From the NCBI GenBank assembly GCA_030692055.1, contig JAUYCY010000072.1:3376-67375 (forward strand): a DNA stretch of 64,000 bases, read 5' to 3'. This DNA is from Candidatus Omnitrophota bacterium (lineage in GTDB: Bacteria > Omnitrophota > Koll11 > Duberdicusellales > 4484-171). This document shows, piece after piece, positions 41,705 to 50,208 of this stretch; position 1 is the stretch's first letter, and every line of letters begins with the position of its first letter. The notes under the pieces were generated by a model. That model saw only the letters and a list, made by a program, of their open reading frames with translations, made no database searches and had not been told where the DNA came from. Made by a program: the position numbers and the translations under genes.

Positions 41705-42340
41705 ATGGTAAAACGATTTACAGCAGTTTTATTTTTAATCTCTTTAGTATTAGTTTGGAATAAAGCCTATGCCGTACCAAACCTGCAAATATATATACCA
41801 GGGGCATCTTACATTGACGAGACATGGGAGATAGCCTCTTCTGATTTTGAGCTTTGGGTGATTGCTGCTAACCGTAACCTTAAGGATGTCTATCTTACGA
41901 TGGCAGTTCCTGATGATACGGGCAGTATCGCTTTAACTTCGCAAACCACAGGCGACTCTTTCACATATTCCTCTTTTTCTTATGGCACTCCATATTCTAC
42001 TTATGGCCAGCTCAATAACACGTTACCTACGCACGGAATTTATCCCAGTTATTATGCCCAGCATTCTTTAGGCGATATTCCTTTGGGTTCCGAGACGGTT
42101 TACGACATGGTAGGAGGAGGTAGCGCTACCGGAACAATTCTAAAATTTGATGTGTCGGTTTCCGGGTTTAGTAACTCACACTATGATGCCTACGGTTATT
42201 ATTTGAATCCCAATAAACCTCATTATACTTTTTCGCCATTTTCACATGATGGTGCTCATACTCCCGAACCCGCCAGCCTTTCGCTTTTGGGGTTGGGGTT
42301 ATTGGGAGTGTTTATACGTAACAAAAGATATTTAAGATAG
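41705..42340 (+). CDS. PEP-CTERM exported protein
   Basis: The 211-residue protein has a signal peptide (MVKRFTAVLFLISLVLVWNK then AYA), a beta-rich mature part with many Ser/Thr/Tyr, and the C-terminal tail TPEPASLSLLGLGLLGVFIR NKRYLR (PEP motif, membrane helix, basic end). It is an exosortase substrate, expected to be attached at the cell surface or in the EPS matrix. Its first genes in the run behind the sigma-54 promoter make it likely to be strongly induced. The mature part matches no family I know. SD AAAAGGAG. Confidence 0.9.
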   Translation: MVKRFTAVLFLISLVLVWNKAYAVPNLQIYIPGASYIDETWEIASSDFELWVIAANRNLKDVYLTMAVPDDTGSIALTSQTTGDSFTYSSFSYGTPYSTYGQLNNTLPTHGIYPSYYAQHSLGDIPLGSETVYDMVGGGSATGTILKFDVSVSGFSNSHYDAYGYYLNPNKPHYTFSPFSHDGAHTPEPASLSLLGLGLLGVFIRNKRYLR

Positions 42341-42352
42341 AGGAGGAAAAAA

Positions 42353-43393
42353 ATGACAAAAAAATTCTTAGGATTACTTATATCTATACCAGTTGTGTTT
42401 TTTCTTTTCGTTGGACAAGCGGAGGCAGTCTCCTTTTCTGTTGATTGGGGTGCTACTGGTACAGATGGGAGCGCCATTGAAGCTTTATATGGTACAGGGA
42501 CCCGTCCCAGCACCGTCTATAACTCAGACCTCTCGGGGACCAATACCATAGGTGCTTCTGGGGATGATATCGGCGCCGATGCCACGCCTTTTGACGACGG
42601 CCATAACGTTGATGCCATTCACTTCGGTCCTGGGATTGATCCGGCGTTAGTCGGCTATTATTATTTCTCCTTAGATTGGGGTGCAGGATATGGCACTGGC
42701 CCGTACCCATCGGGTTCTGGAACTGAAGCAGCCCAAGGAACGGGAACTGCGCCTAGCAACGTGTATTTGTCTACAGGTAATGGGACAAATGAAAATCCTT
42801 ACCCTTTCTCCGGCCCCGACATGGGGATAAAACCTTTCACAGGTAGTAACCTCGATGCTTTTGACCTTCATGACTTTACCTCACCGGATTCATACCCTCT
42901 ATACTTTTCGCTAGATCTCTATGGGCTGGATGGCATCGACTACGATGATGACGGGACAGACGACATCACTGTCGGCGGGGCTGATATTCTGGTTAGCTAT
43001 GGAAATGGCATGTTTTCGACTGCTGTTACAGCAGCCCAGTTAGGTCTGGAGGAATATGATAACCTCGACGCCCTCACCCGACTTTCCGACGAAAGTTGGC
43101 TTTTCTCGGTGGACTGGGGCTCTCAGGGGTTCGAAGGTACCGCCGTTTACGGCGCTGCGGGAACAGGACGTAGGCCAGCCAACATCTATCGGTCGTTCGG
43201 GGATGGGACGAATTACCTATGGCTCTCTAGTGAAGCTCTTGGGCTTCCTTCAGGACATGACGCAAATTGGTATGGTCCCAATCTTGATGCTTTAGACGTT
43301 GCCGCAATTCCCGAACCCGCCAGCCTTTCGCTTTTAGGGCTAGGATTATTAGGATTGCTGGGCATAGGTAGAAAGAAGGTAGCAAAGACTTAG
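42353..43393 (+). CDS. PEP-CTERM exported protein with three internal repeats
   Basis: The 346-residue protein has a signal peptide (FLGLLISIPVVFFLFVGQAE) and ends IPEPASLSLLGLGLLGLLGI with a basic GRKKVAKT tail. Three repeats begin FSVDWGATGTDGSAIEALYG, FSLDWGAGYGTGPYPSGSGT and FSVDWGSQGFEGTAVYGAAG, each with a GTGxRP/APxN-[IV]-Y segment and a NLDA[FL]D-like end. The mature part is rich in Gly, Asp and Ser, suiting a Ca-binding or matrix protein. It is sorted by the exosortase at 39102. It follows the first PEP-CTERM gene by 12 bases. Confidence 0.9.
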   Translation: MTKKFLGLLISIPVVFFLFVGQAEAVSFSVDWGATGTDGSAIEALYGTGTRPSTVYNSDLSGTNTIGASGDDIGADATPFDDGHNVDAIHFGPGIDPALVGYYYFSLDWGAGYGTGPYPSGSGTEAAQGTGTAPSNVYLSTGNGTNENPYPFSGPDMGIKPFTGSNLDAFDLHDFTSPDSYPLYFSLDLYGLDGIDYDDDGTDDITVGGADILVSYGNGMFSTAVTAAQLGLEEYDNLDALTRLSDESWLFSVDWGSQGFEGTAVYGAAGTGRRPANIYRSFGDGTNYLWLSSEALGLPSGHDANWYGPNLDALDVAAIPEPASLSLLGLGLLGLLGIGRKKVAKT

Positions 43394-43469
43394 ATTTCTA
43401 ACGCGTTTAAAAGCCACGGGACGCGGTTTAAATAGAAAAATTAACGAAAGAAGGAGGTGAAAAAAATAA

Positions 43470-44156
43470 ATGAAGAAGTTTACTTTTGTATTAGCAGCAT
43501 TGGTGATAATGGGAGCAATGTTTACAGTTAATGCCCAAGCTTACACGATTGTACCGGGTGGTCCAGGCATACCCGCTTTCTATGGATATGAACATTTTGT
43601 TCAAGGTACGAATTTTACTGCTGATGTATTATTTGCCGTTTTTGCACCAGGAGATTCAAACAATCCGTACCCTTCGCTATATACTTACACCTATTTAGTT
43701 AAGAACAGTGGAGTTAGCGCTGTTCCTCTAAGTCAGTTTACTGTAGGTATATCACCCTTGATCGCGGGCTCCATAGGAAATGTTCAGAGTTCAAACTGGG
43801 CTGCGGATATCTGGGATAACGGCGCAGGAGATCTTGCACCGTTAGGAGCACCAGTACCACCATTTTATCAAACTGATGACGGTGGTGTAGCATCTTTTCT
43901 TCCATACGCAGGTGCTTCTAGTGTTGTTTATGACTTTCGTCCGCCTACAGGAAATATACCTATAGGTGGTTATAGTCTAACTTTGTTATACACCAGCCCA
44001 TATGAACCCGGTTTTACATCGGGGTCATTGCAAGACGGTGGTACATCGGTTTACAAAAGTGTTCCTGGTCCAGTTCCAGAACCTGGGACGATGTTGTTGT
44101 TAGGGATGGGTATGTTAGGATTATTTGGAATAGGAAGGAAAAAAGTAAAGGCCTAG
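43470..44156 (+). CDS. PEP-CTERM exported protein
   Basis: The 228-residue protein has a signal peptide (FVLAALVIMGAMFTVNAQA) and tail PVPEPGTMLLLGMGMLGLFG followed by IGRKKVKA. The mature part (FYGYEHFVQGTNFTADVLFA and YTYLVKNSGVSAVPLSQFTV) looks like a beta-sandwich seen in other small PEP-CTERM proteins. It is preceded by GAAGGAGGTG and separated from the second gene by 76 bases, so it may have its own RNA end. Exosortase substrate. Confidence 0.9.
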   Translation: MKKFTFVLAALVIMGAMFTVNAQAYTIVPGGPGIPAFYGYEHFVQGTNFTADVLFAVFAPGDSNNPYPSLYTYTYLVKNSGVSAVPLSQFTVGISPLIAGSIGNVQSSNWAADIWDNGAGDLAPLGAPVPPFYQTDDGGVASFLPYAGASSVVYDFRPPTGNIPIGGYSLTLLYTSPYEPGFTSGSLQDGGTSVYKSVPGPVPEPGTMLLLGMGMLGLFGIGRKKVKA

Positions 44157-44183
44157 GACTTCCTTCTGGTAAATAATCCGAAA

Positions 44184-44254
44184 TGCCCCCTAAAAGGTGC
44201 ATTTTCGAAAGTGCAAAAGAATAGGGGGCAGATCAGTAATGATTTGCCCCTTTT
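44184..44254 (+). terminator. Terminator with an overlapping alternative hairpin
   Basis: GGGGCAGATCA (44225-44235) pairs with TGATTTGCCCC (44240-44250) around GTAA and is followed by TTTTATT: an intrinsic terminator. TAGGGGGCA (44222-44230) can instead pair with TGCCCCCTA (44184-44192), which would prevent that stem. Thus the RNA can switch between the two folds. It ends the PEP-CTERM run at 44156 and precedes the lipoprotein gene. Confidence 0.7.
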
Positions 44255-44273
44255 ATTCTAAAGGCTGAAAGCA

Positions 44274-44546
44274 ATGATTAAATTAATAAAAAGATTTTAC
44301 AATTTGTTTTTCTTGGCATTTACTACCCTGATTATTTCCGGTTGTAACGGAGGTGGCGGGGGAGGGTCCTTGGGATTTTTAGGAGATACCTTCGGAAGTT
44401 CAGGCGGAGGTAGCGTAGGTGGCGGTTCGACTTCTTTGGCAACCGTTCACACTCCCGAACCCAGCAGTATTCTGCTTCTTGGCAGCGGCCTGCTCGGAAT
44501 GGCTATTTATGCCAAAGCAAGGTTAAAAAGCAAGGTCAAAAGATAA
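44274..44546 (+). CDS. Small lipoprotein with a PEP-CTERM tail
   Basis: The 90-residue protein has both a lipoprotein signal (FYNLFFLAFTTLIISG then C, about residue 24) and a PEP-CTERM tail (TPEPSSILLLGSGLLGMAIY with basic end KARLKSKVKR). Between them are only about 35 residues, mostly Gly and Ser. If both signals act, the mature protein is lipidated at its N-terminus and processed by the exosortase at its C-terminus. It lies after a possible attenuator. A minimal carrier or test substrate for the exosortase is a possibility, not a fact. Confidence 0.82.
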   Translation: MIKLIKRFYNLFFLAFTTLIISGCNGGGGGGSLGFLGDTFGSSGGGSVGGGSTSLATVHTPEPSSILLLGSGLLGMAIYAKARLKSKVKR

Positions 44547-44600
44547 AGCGTCGTCATATAGATTTTTACGTAACTTATAGTCAAATAAAGAATTTTGACC

Positions 44601-44629
44601 TTGACAAAAAGCCTATGATATGTTATATT
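44601..44629 (+). promoter_or_regulatory. Sigma-70-type promoter of the sensory operon
   Basis: TTGACA (44601-44606), a 17-base spacer and TATATT (44624-44629). It gives a start near 44636 and a leader of about 50 bases before the ATG at 44685. Confidence 0.82.
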
Positions 44630-44684
44630 TTAACATCTTTTCTTTTGATGTTGAAAAAAAGCAACACTCCAGAAATAAGCATAA

Positions 44685-45563
44685 ATGAGCTCCTCAAAAA
44701 CAGAATTGCCCTCAATAAAAAAAGTATATAGTACTACAGCAAAATCCTTCAAAAATAACCCCGCCCTTTTTGTCCCGTTTTTAATTTTCGCAATAGTTGA
44801 GTTTATATCCTTAATTATCATTTATCTGGCTCCGCGCATGCCTTTAAGATTAATCTTAGGCCCGCCTATCAGGACATTCTGGGGAGAGAGGTTTTTACAC
44901 TATCCTTTCAATTTTCTTTTGCTTCCTAAACTGCTCAATCTTAGCAGAATGGCCTTGGCCGTAGTTTTTAGTTCTTTATTAACCGGTGCAGCAGTGGCCA
45001 TGGTTTTTGATGTTTACAGTAAAAAACACCCTAAGTTAAGCGCTTGCCTAAAATCAGGGCTTAAAAGATACATTCATCTTTTTGCAATAGTTCTTATTTT
45101 CACGGGGTTATTTTATTTTTTAGGAAAGATAATAACCCAGGGGTTATTAAAATATTTTATGGCCGGACACACCCGGCTCTTATTTTTGAGAGCAGGTATC
45201 TGGATGGGCCCTATTTTAACCTGTATAAATTTTCTACTCGCTCTTTTAATCCAGTCAGCTTTTATTTATGCTATCCCGATATTGATGATAGAAGAAGAAA
45301 AGTTGATTAAATCCATAGTTAAATCTTTTATTCTGTTTAAAAAGTTATTCATCAAAACTCTTATTTTGGTAGGGCTTCCTATGCTTCTTTATATCCCGAT
45401 AATGGTTCTACTCAATAATAGCGCCTTTTTAATTAGTAATGTCTTTCCGGAAAGTATCCTGTTAGTTTTAATCTTAGGTGGTATTATCAGTTCTCTGATT
45501 ATCGATCCTATAGTTACCATTTCCACCACGTTTTTATATTTGATGAATAAGGAAAAGAAATAA
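44685..45563 (+). CDS. Multi-pass membrane protein of unknown function
   Basis: The 292-residue protein has six or so helices, for example FVPFLIFAIVEFISLIIIYL, MALAVVFSSLLTGAAVAMVF, LFAIVLIFTGLFYFLGKII and LILVGLPMLLYIPIMVLL. The layout resembles the DUF4013/YciC-like envelope proteins or the membrane domain of glycerophosphodiesterases. IRTFWGERFLHYPFNFLLLP lies in a loop. It is the first gene of an operon with the TPR lipoprotein, histidine kinase, regulator and PocR protein, so it may influence the signal. The next gene starts inside its stop codon. Confidence 0.75.
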   Translation: MSSSKTELPSIKKVYSTTAKSFKNNPALFVPFLIFAIVEFISLIIIYLAPRMPLRLILGPPIRTFWGERFLHYPFNFLLLPKLLNLSRMALAVVFSSLLTGAAVAMVFDVYSKKHPKLSACLKSGLKRYIHLFAIVLIFTGLFYFLGKIITQGLLKYFMAGHTRLLFLRAGIWMGPILTCINFLLALLIQSAFIYAIPILMIEEEKLIKSIVKSFILFKKLFIKTLILVGLPMLLYIPIMVLLNNSAFLISNVFPESILLVLILGGIISSLIIDPIVTISTTFLYLMNKEKK

Positions 45564-46402
45564 TGCGATTGAGCCATTTTATATTGGTGATTTGTGTGGT
45601 GGCGTTTGTTTCAGGTTGCGGCACTGACCAATATACTATTGAGCGGAAATTCTGGCAGGCGCAGAAGCAGGCAGAGAAGATTTTTAAAAATCCCCATGCA
45701 TCTCCACCCAGGGAGTTAGAAAGAGTGGTTAAGCTGCTGAATGCTTTCGCGCAAAAGTATCCCAAGAGCAATCTCGCCATTGAGTCTGAGTTTAATATCG
45801 CCCGCCTTTATATTGTCAAAGAAGAATACCCAAAAGCCAGGACACAATTGAGAACAATATTGAATAAATACAATGAGTCTAAAGCCATCTCTTCTGAGGC
45901 GTTGTTCTTAATCGGCAATTCTTACGAGATAGAGGATAAATGGGGTTTGGCGCTTGAGCAGTACAAGAAGATTATGCTGGAGTATCCCGCGACACTTAGA
46001 GGCCTGGATATACCCATCTATATTGCCCAGCACTATAAGGTAAAGTATCAGCCGGATAAGATGGTTGCTGCGCTGGGAGAAGCAATTCTTCATTATAAGG
46101 CATTAGCTAATAAATATCCGGTTTCACCACTTGCGCTTCGGGCGGACAGCTTGGTTGCTGAATGCTACATTGCGCTTAAAGATTGGCCCAACGTTATTAA
46201 TAGTTTTAACCTTATCATAGATAAATATAAAGGCAAGGTTGACGTGAGCGGAACTTTGATTGATATGGCTTTAGTTTACAATCGAGAACTGAAAGATAAG
46301 GTTAAGGCAAAAGAGACATTAGAGAGGTTAATCAAAGATTTTCCCAAGAGTAAACTTGTAAAGACAGCTCAGGCTTTGCTAAAGGAGTTGGAAAAGAAAT
46401 GA
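45563..46402 (+). CDS. TPR-repeat outer-membrane lipoprotein
   Basis: The 279-residue protein begins MRLSHFILVICVVAFVSG followed by CGTDQ, a lipobox at Cys19. The rest is a chain of TPR-like helix pairs (NAFAQKYPKSNLAIESEFNI; LYIVKEEYPKARTQLRTILN; NSYEIEDKWGLALEQYKKIM; LVAECYIALKDWPNVINSFN). This is like BamD/YbgF-type proteins. It should lie in the periplasm on a lipid anchor and bind other proteins. In exosortase loci, TPR lipoproteins (PrsT-like) are common companions. It overlaps both neighbours. Confidence 0.87.
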   Translation: MRLSHFILVICVVAFVSGCGTDQYTIERKFWQAQKQAEKIFKNPHASPPRELERVVKLLNAFAQKYPKSNLAIESEFNIARLYIVKEEYPKARTQLRTILNKYNESKAISSEALFLIGNSYEIEDKWGLALEQYKKIMLEYPATLRGLDIPIYIAQHYKVKYQPDKMVAALGEAILHYKALANKYPVSPLALRADSLVAECYIALKDWPNVINSFNLIIDKYKGKVDVSGTLIDMALVYNRELKDKVKAKETLERLIKDFPKSKLVKTAQALLKELEKK

Positions 46403-47604
46403 GTGATTTGAAAATCAATGAGATTAAAGAAACAGACGAGATTTTAAGGAGTTTTTTGAATAACGCGCTTAAAGAGATTATGTCCGTGGTTAAGGCAGAG
46501 TGCGGCTCGCTCTTTTTGTTTGATTCCCACAACAAAGAATTGGTCCTGGATTCCTTTTATAATTCGATGAACCTGTCCCTGAGGGGATTAAGGCAGAAGA
46601 TAGGAGAGGGGATAGCCGGTAAGGTGATAGATATAAAAGTCCCCATTCTAGTTAAAGATATAAACACTGATTCTCGTTTTAAGCGCAACGGCTTCACCCA
46701 CTACAAGACAAATTCATTTATCTCTATCCCGCTTTATACTTCCAGAGGCCTTCTGGGGATAATAAATTTAGCCGATAAATCATCGGCAGAGTGTTTCTCT
46801 GAAAAAGACCTTGAGGTGGCGGCTACCATAGCCAGGTATGTATGTTTGACTATTGATAGTTTCACCAGTTGCATCGGATTAAAACAGGAAAAAGAAACCC
46901 TGGATAAACAAAAATCCCTGTTAGAAAAATATGCCTCAGTAGGTAAGTTGGCAGCAGGTGTTGTCCACGAGATTAATAATCCCCTTGATGGGGTTATCCG
47001 GTATGCCAATATGGTATTTGAGCAGATAGAGAATAATTCCATTGCCAGGGAGTATTTGTTAGATGTTAAAAAAGGCTTAAACCGGATTGCCAACATTACC
47101 AAATCCCTGCTTGAATTTTCTCATCAGGTTAATTTTAATTCTTCCCACACAAAAAGATATGTTGACCTGCATGAGGTAATTGATGAGTCTTTAGATGTAT
47201 TTAACGATAAATTTAACGGAAGAGTGCGCGTGGAGAAAAAATACAAACAGGATTTACCTAAGGTTTTGGATTTAGGCATATCGCACGTGGTTATAAACCT
47301 GATAAAAAACGCTCTTGATGCCATGCCCGTAGGCGGAACATTAGAAGTTTCTACGGATATAAAGGAGTCCCGGCTTGAGATAAGTTTTAAAGACAACGGA
47401 TTAGGCATACCCTCGGAGATTAAGGAACGCATCTTTGAGCCGTTTTTCAGCACTAAGAGCATAGATAAAGGGACAGGCTTAGGATTAGCGATTTGTCGGG
47501 AAATTGTCAGCAAGTACGCTGGCGAGATTCTGGTAGAGAGTGCGCCGGGTTGCGGCAGCACCTTTACGGTTGTTATTCCCAGAGGCCATTTAAAAAATGC
47601 ATAA
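46399..47604 (+). CDS. GAF-domain histidine kinase (PrsK-like role)
   Basis: The 401-residue cytoplasmic kinase has a GAF domain (about residues 15-155, with ECGSLFLFD, GEGIAGKV and FISIPLYTSRGLLGIINLAD). It is followed by a coil and the H-box GVVHEINNPLDG with His190. The HATPase has VVINLIKNALDAMP, FKDNGLGIP and GTGLGLAIC. No membrane helix is present. It should phosphorylate the sigma-54 regulator encoded next, whose start lies inside its 3' end. In exosortase systems the analogous pair PrsK/PrsR controls PEP-CTERM genes; that link here is inference. Confidence 0.92.
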   Translation: MSDLKINEIKETDEILRSFLNNALKEIMSVVKAECGSLFLFDSHNKELVLDSFYNSMNLSLRGLRQKIGEGIAGKVIDIKVPILVKDINTDSRFKRNGFTHYKTNSFISIPLYTSRGLLGIINLADKSSAECFSEKDLEVAATIARYVCLTIDSFTSCIGLKQEKETLDKQKSLLEKYASVGKLAAGVVHEINNPLDGVIRYANMVFEQIENNSIAREYLLDVKKGLNRIANITKSLLEFSHQVNFNSSHTKRYVDLHEVIDESLDVFNDKFNGRVRVEKKYKQDLPKVLDLGISHVVINLIKNALDAMPVGGTLEVSTDIKESRLEISFKDNGLGIPSEIKERIFEPFFSTKSIDKGTGLGLAICREIVSKYAGEILVESAPGCGSTFTVVIPRGHLKNA

Positions 47605-49012
47605 TTCACAATCTAACGGTAAACACATATTAATTGTTGACGATGAACCGCTAGTCAGGCGCTCATTAAGCGAGTTGCTTACCCTATCCGGCTATACCGT
47701 CAGCACCGCAGTAAACGGCAGGGAGGCATTAGAGTTATTGAAAGATTACACTGCCGATATCATAATCAGCGATATAAAAATGCCTGAGATGGACGGCATT
47801 AAGTTATTAAAACAGATAAAAGCCTCTTATCCCAATACGCCGGTCATACTAATAACCGGCTACGGCAGCATAGATAGCGCAGTAGAAGCAATGAAAGAAG
47901 GCGCTTATGACTATGTAACCAAGCCGATAGTGGACAGCGAAATCAAGATTGTTATTGAAAGGCTGATTAAACAACGCCAGCTTCTGGAAGAAAATATCAA
48001 ATTAAAAGAGCAGCTTTCTGCTTCTCTACGGGAGCGTTTCCACAATATCGTGGGGAAGAGCCAGAAGATGCAAAAGATTTACACCCTGATTGAGGCGATT
48101 ATCAATACCCGGGCAACGGTTATAATCCACGGGGAAAGCGGAACCGGGAAACGCCTGATTGCCCATGCAATTCACAAATATAACGAGCACGAACGGGGAA
48201 AGCCGTTTGTTGAGGTAAGTTGCGGGGCATTGACCGAGACATTGCTGGAAAGCGAATTGTTTGGGCATGCAAAAGGTGCGTTTACCGGAGCAATCAAGGA
48301 CCGCATCGGCCGTTTTGAATTAGCCGATGGCGGAACAATATTTTTGGATGAAATAGATGCCTTCTCTCCGGCCTTACAGGTAAAATTATTAAGGGTCTTG
48401 CAGGAAGGCGAATTCGAGCGGGTAGGGGATACCAAGACAATAAAAATTGATGTCCGGGTCATTGCTGCTACCAATCAGAAACTGGAGGATTTAATCGCGC
48501 AGGGCAAATTCCGCAAGGATTTATATTACCGTTTGAATATTATCTCTATTGAGGTGCCGCCCTTAAGGGACCGCAAAGAGGACATTCCGCTTCTGATTGA
48601 AGATTTCGTAAAAAAACACTCCACGCACACCAGTAAAAAAATAGAAGGTTTAGCCAGTGAGACGCTTTCAATGTTAATGGATTATAATTGGCCGGGTAAT
48701 ATCAGGGAATTAGAAAATGTAATTGAAAGAGCGATTATATTAACTAAAGGGCCGATGATTATGCCCGCGGACTTGCCGGAATTTTTGGGCAGTCTTAAAA
48801 CCCAAGAAGAATTGCCGGGTAGCGGCGGATTGAAATTAAAAGACGCCCTGAAGTCTCCCGAGAGGGATTTAATCTTAAAGGCGCTGGAGTCTGTAAGCTG
48901 GAATAGAAATGAGGCGGCGCGCACATTGGGTATCAACCGCACCACGCTTTATAAAAAGATGCATCTGTTCGGGCTATTAAAAAATAACAAGGCGAATGGA
49001 AAAAGTAATTAA
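47597..49012 (+). CDS. NtrC-family sigma-54 response regulator (PrsR-like role)
   Basis: The 471-residue protein has a receiver domain with phospho-acceptor Asp59 (IIISDIKMPEMDGI, acidic pocket Asp15/Asp16, Lys109). Its AAA+ domain has Walker A GESGTGKR (179-186), GAFTGA (228-233) that contacts sigma-54, and Walker B IFLDEID. A Fis-type helix-turn-helix (EAARTLGINRTTLYKKMHLF) follows. GAFTGA is intact, so it should activate RpoN promoters such as 11165 and 41445. The gene overlaps the kinase and the PocR gene. Confidence 0.94.
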   Translation: MHNSQSNGKHILIVDDEPLVRRSLSELLTLSGYTVSTAVNGREALELLKDYTADIIISDIKMPEMDGIKLLKQIKASYPNTPVILITGYGSIDSAVEAMKEGAYDYVTKPIVDSEIKIVIERLIKQRQLLEENIKLKEQLSASLRERFHNIVGKSQKMQKIYTLIEAIINTRATVIIHGESGTGKRLIAHAIHKYNEHERGKPFVEVSCGALTETLLESELFGHAKGAFTGAIKDRIGRFELADGGTIFLDEIDAFSPALQVKLLRVLQEGEFERVGDTKTIKIDVRVIAATNQKLEDLIAQGKFRKDLYYRLNIISIEVPPLRDRKEDIPLLIEDFVKKHSTHTSKKIEGLASETLSMLMDYNWPGNIRELENVIERAIILTKGPMIMPADLPEFLGSLKTQEELPGSGGLKLKDALKSPERDLILKALESVSWNRNEAARTLGINRTTLYKKMHLFGLLKNNKANGKSN

Positions 49013-50009
49013 ACCGGTCACTAAAGGCCAGGATTTATCTTTAAGGGATTTAATAGACATAAAGGCGTGGCAAAAAATCCAGAATAATTTTTCCGTGATA
49101 ACGGATGTGGGGCTGCGCACTGTTGACCCTAAAGGTAAACTTATAACCACTCCCAGCGGAGAGTCCCGATTATGCACGGAATTATTGAAAAGTTCTCCTG
49201 TAAAGGAGAAACTGTGCGGTGGTTGTTCTCCCACATTTTTAGGCGGCAAGGGAGTGGTGGATAGAAACCTGAGTTTTATTTGCTGCGCCGGGCTGTGTAA
49301 TTATGTTATTCCTTTAAGGTTTGAAAGCTTGGTCTTAGGGTACCTCATATTGGGCCCGGTAATTTTAGTGATGCGTAAGCCCAAAGAAGAATACCGCAAG
49401 CCCGCAGAGGAATTAAGCCTTGAATTAGAGGATTTTTGGAATGCGATTCTGGAGATAAAGGTAGTATCGTTTCAGGGGATGCAGTCATTAGTAGAATTAA
49501 TGAAGGATGTAGGTGAGTATACCATAAAACTGGCTTATCAAAACATAATCCAGGGAAAGGAGATGACCGTGGCGGCTGATTCACCTAAATTAAACCGGCT
49601 TTTGAATGCGTTATTGGAAGTGGCGTTTCAGGTAACCGGAGCGGATATCGGTTCGATAATGTTTTTTGAAAAAGGCCATAATGAGATGACCATCCGTGCA
49701 TCAAAGGGTATTCCCGAAGAGGTCGTAAGAAATACAAGAGTAAAATTAGGAAACGGAATTTCCGGCATCGCGGCAGCTGAAAGAACGTCTTTTTTAATAG
49801 ATGACGAGGTAAGGGACAATAGAATTAAACCATATCTTAATCGTCCCTATATCAACTCTTCTATGGTTCTTCCGATTAATGTAAAAGACAGGGTGATGGG
49901 TGTAGTTAATCTGGGAACGTTGAGAACTTCGGCCGTCAAATTTAATACTAATAATCTGAAATTAATGAACAAGCTTATAGACCTGACAACTGTGGCATTA
50001 CACGAATAA
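48996..50009 (+). CDS. PocR-GAF sensor protein
   Basis: The 337-residue protein has an N-terminal PocR-type sensory domain (about residues 18-185: WQKIQNNFSVITDVGLRTVD, a cysteine set CTELLKSSPVKEKLCGGC and FICCAGLCNYVIPLRFESLV). It has a C-terminal GAF domain (about 203-337: VTGADIGSIMFFE, GNGISGIAA and SSMVLPINVKDRVMGVVNLG). PocR domains bind small molecules, for example in propanediol or methanol regulation. No kinase or output domain is seen, so it may pass its signal to the neighbouring kinase. It is the last gene of the operon and overlaps the regulator. Confidence 0.83.
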   Translation: MEKVIKPVTKGQDLSLRDLIDIKAWQKIQNNFSVITDVGLRTVDPKGKLITTPSGESRLCTELLKSSPVKEKLCGGCSPTFLGGKGVVDRNLSFICCAGLCNYVIPLRFESLVLGYLILGPVILVMRKPKEEYRKPAEELSLELEDFWNAILEIKVVSFQGMQSLVELMKDVGEYTIKLAYQNIIQGKEMTVAADSPKLNRLLNALLEVAFQVTGADIGSIMFFEKGHNEMTIRASKGIPEEVVRNTRVKLGNGISGIAAAERTSFLIDDEVRDNRIKPYLNRPYINSSMVLPINVKDRVMGVVNLGTLRTSAVKFNTNNLKLMNKLIDLTTVALHE

Positions 50010-50025
50010 AATAGGGCATAAATTT

Positions 50026-50067
50026 AAAAAGCCAACGTTTTAGAGTGTTTTAAACGTCGGCTTTTTT
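50026..50067 (+). terminator. Intrinsic terminator of the sensory operon
   Basis: AAAAGCC-A-ACGTTT pairs with AAACGT-C-GGCTTTT, followed by TTTTTATTTT. It lies just after the PocR-GAF stop codon. Confidence 0.88.
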
Positions 50068-50136
50068 ATTTTAAAAATGTGGGATAGCAATACGAAAGCG
50101 TACAATTATCTTGATGACACTGGCAGGCGATTTTCC

Positions 50137-50192
50137 TTGACAAGGGACAGAAATGTGCTAAACTTGATATGTAGAAAAATGCTATGCAAGTT
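50137..50192 (+). promoter_or_regulatory. Promoter and possible operator of the second AbiE module
   Basis: TTGACA (50137-50142), a 16-base spacer and TAAACT (50159-50164). AACTTG (50161-50166) and CAAGTT (50187-50192) form an interrupted palindrome overlapping the -10 and start, in the same place as the operator of module 1 but with a different sequence. Confidence 0.5.
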
Positions 50193-50208
50193 ATTTAGGA
50201 GATAACCT

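Noticed and set aside
42453..42710. Minus-strand frame opposite the PEP-CTERM gene
   Set aside because: Low-complexity shadow of the repeat-rich PEP-CTERM gene, with no protein pattern.
48172..48474. Minus-strand frame opposite the sigma-54 regulator
   Set aside because: It is antisense to the conserved AAA+ domain and shows no family signature.
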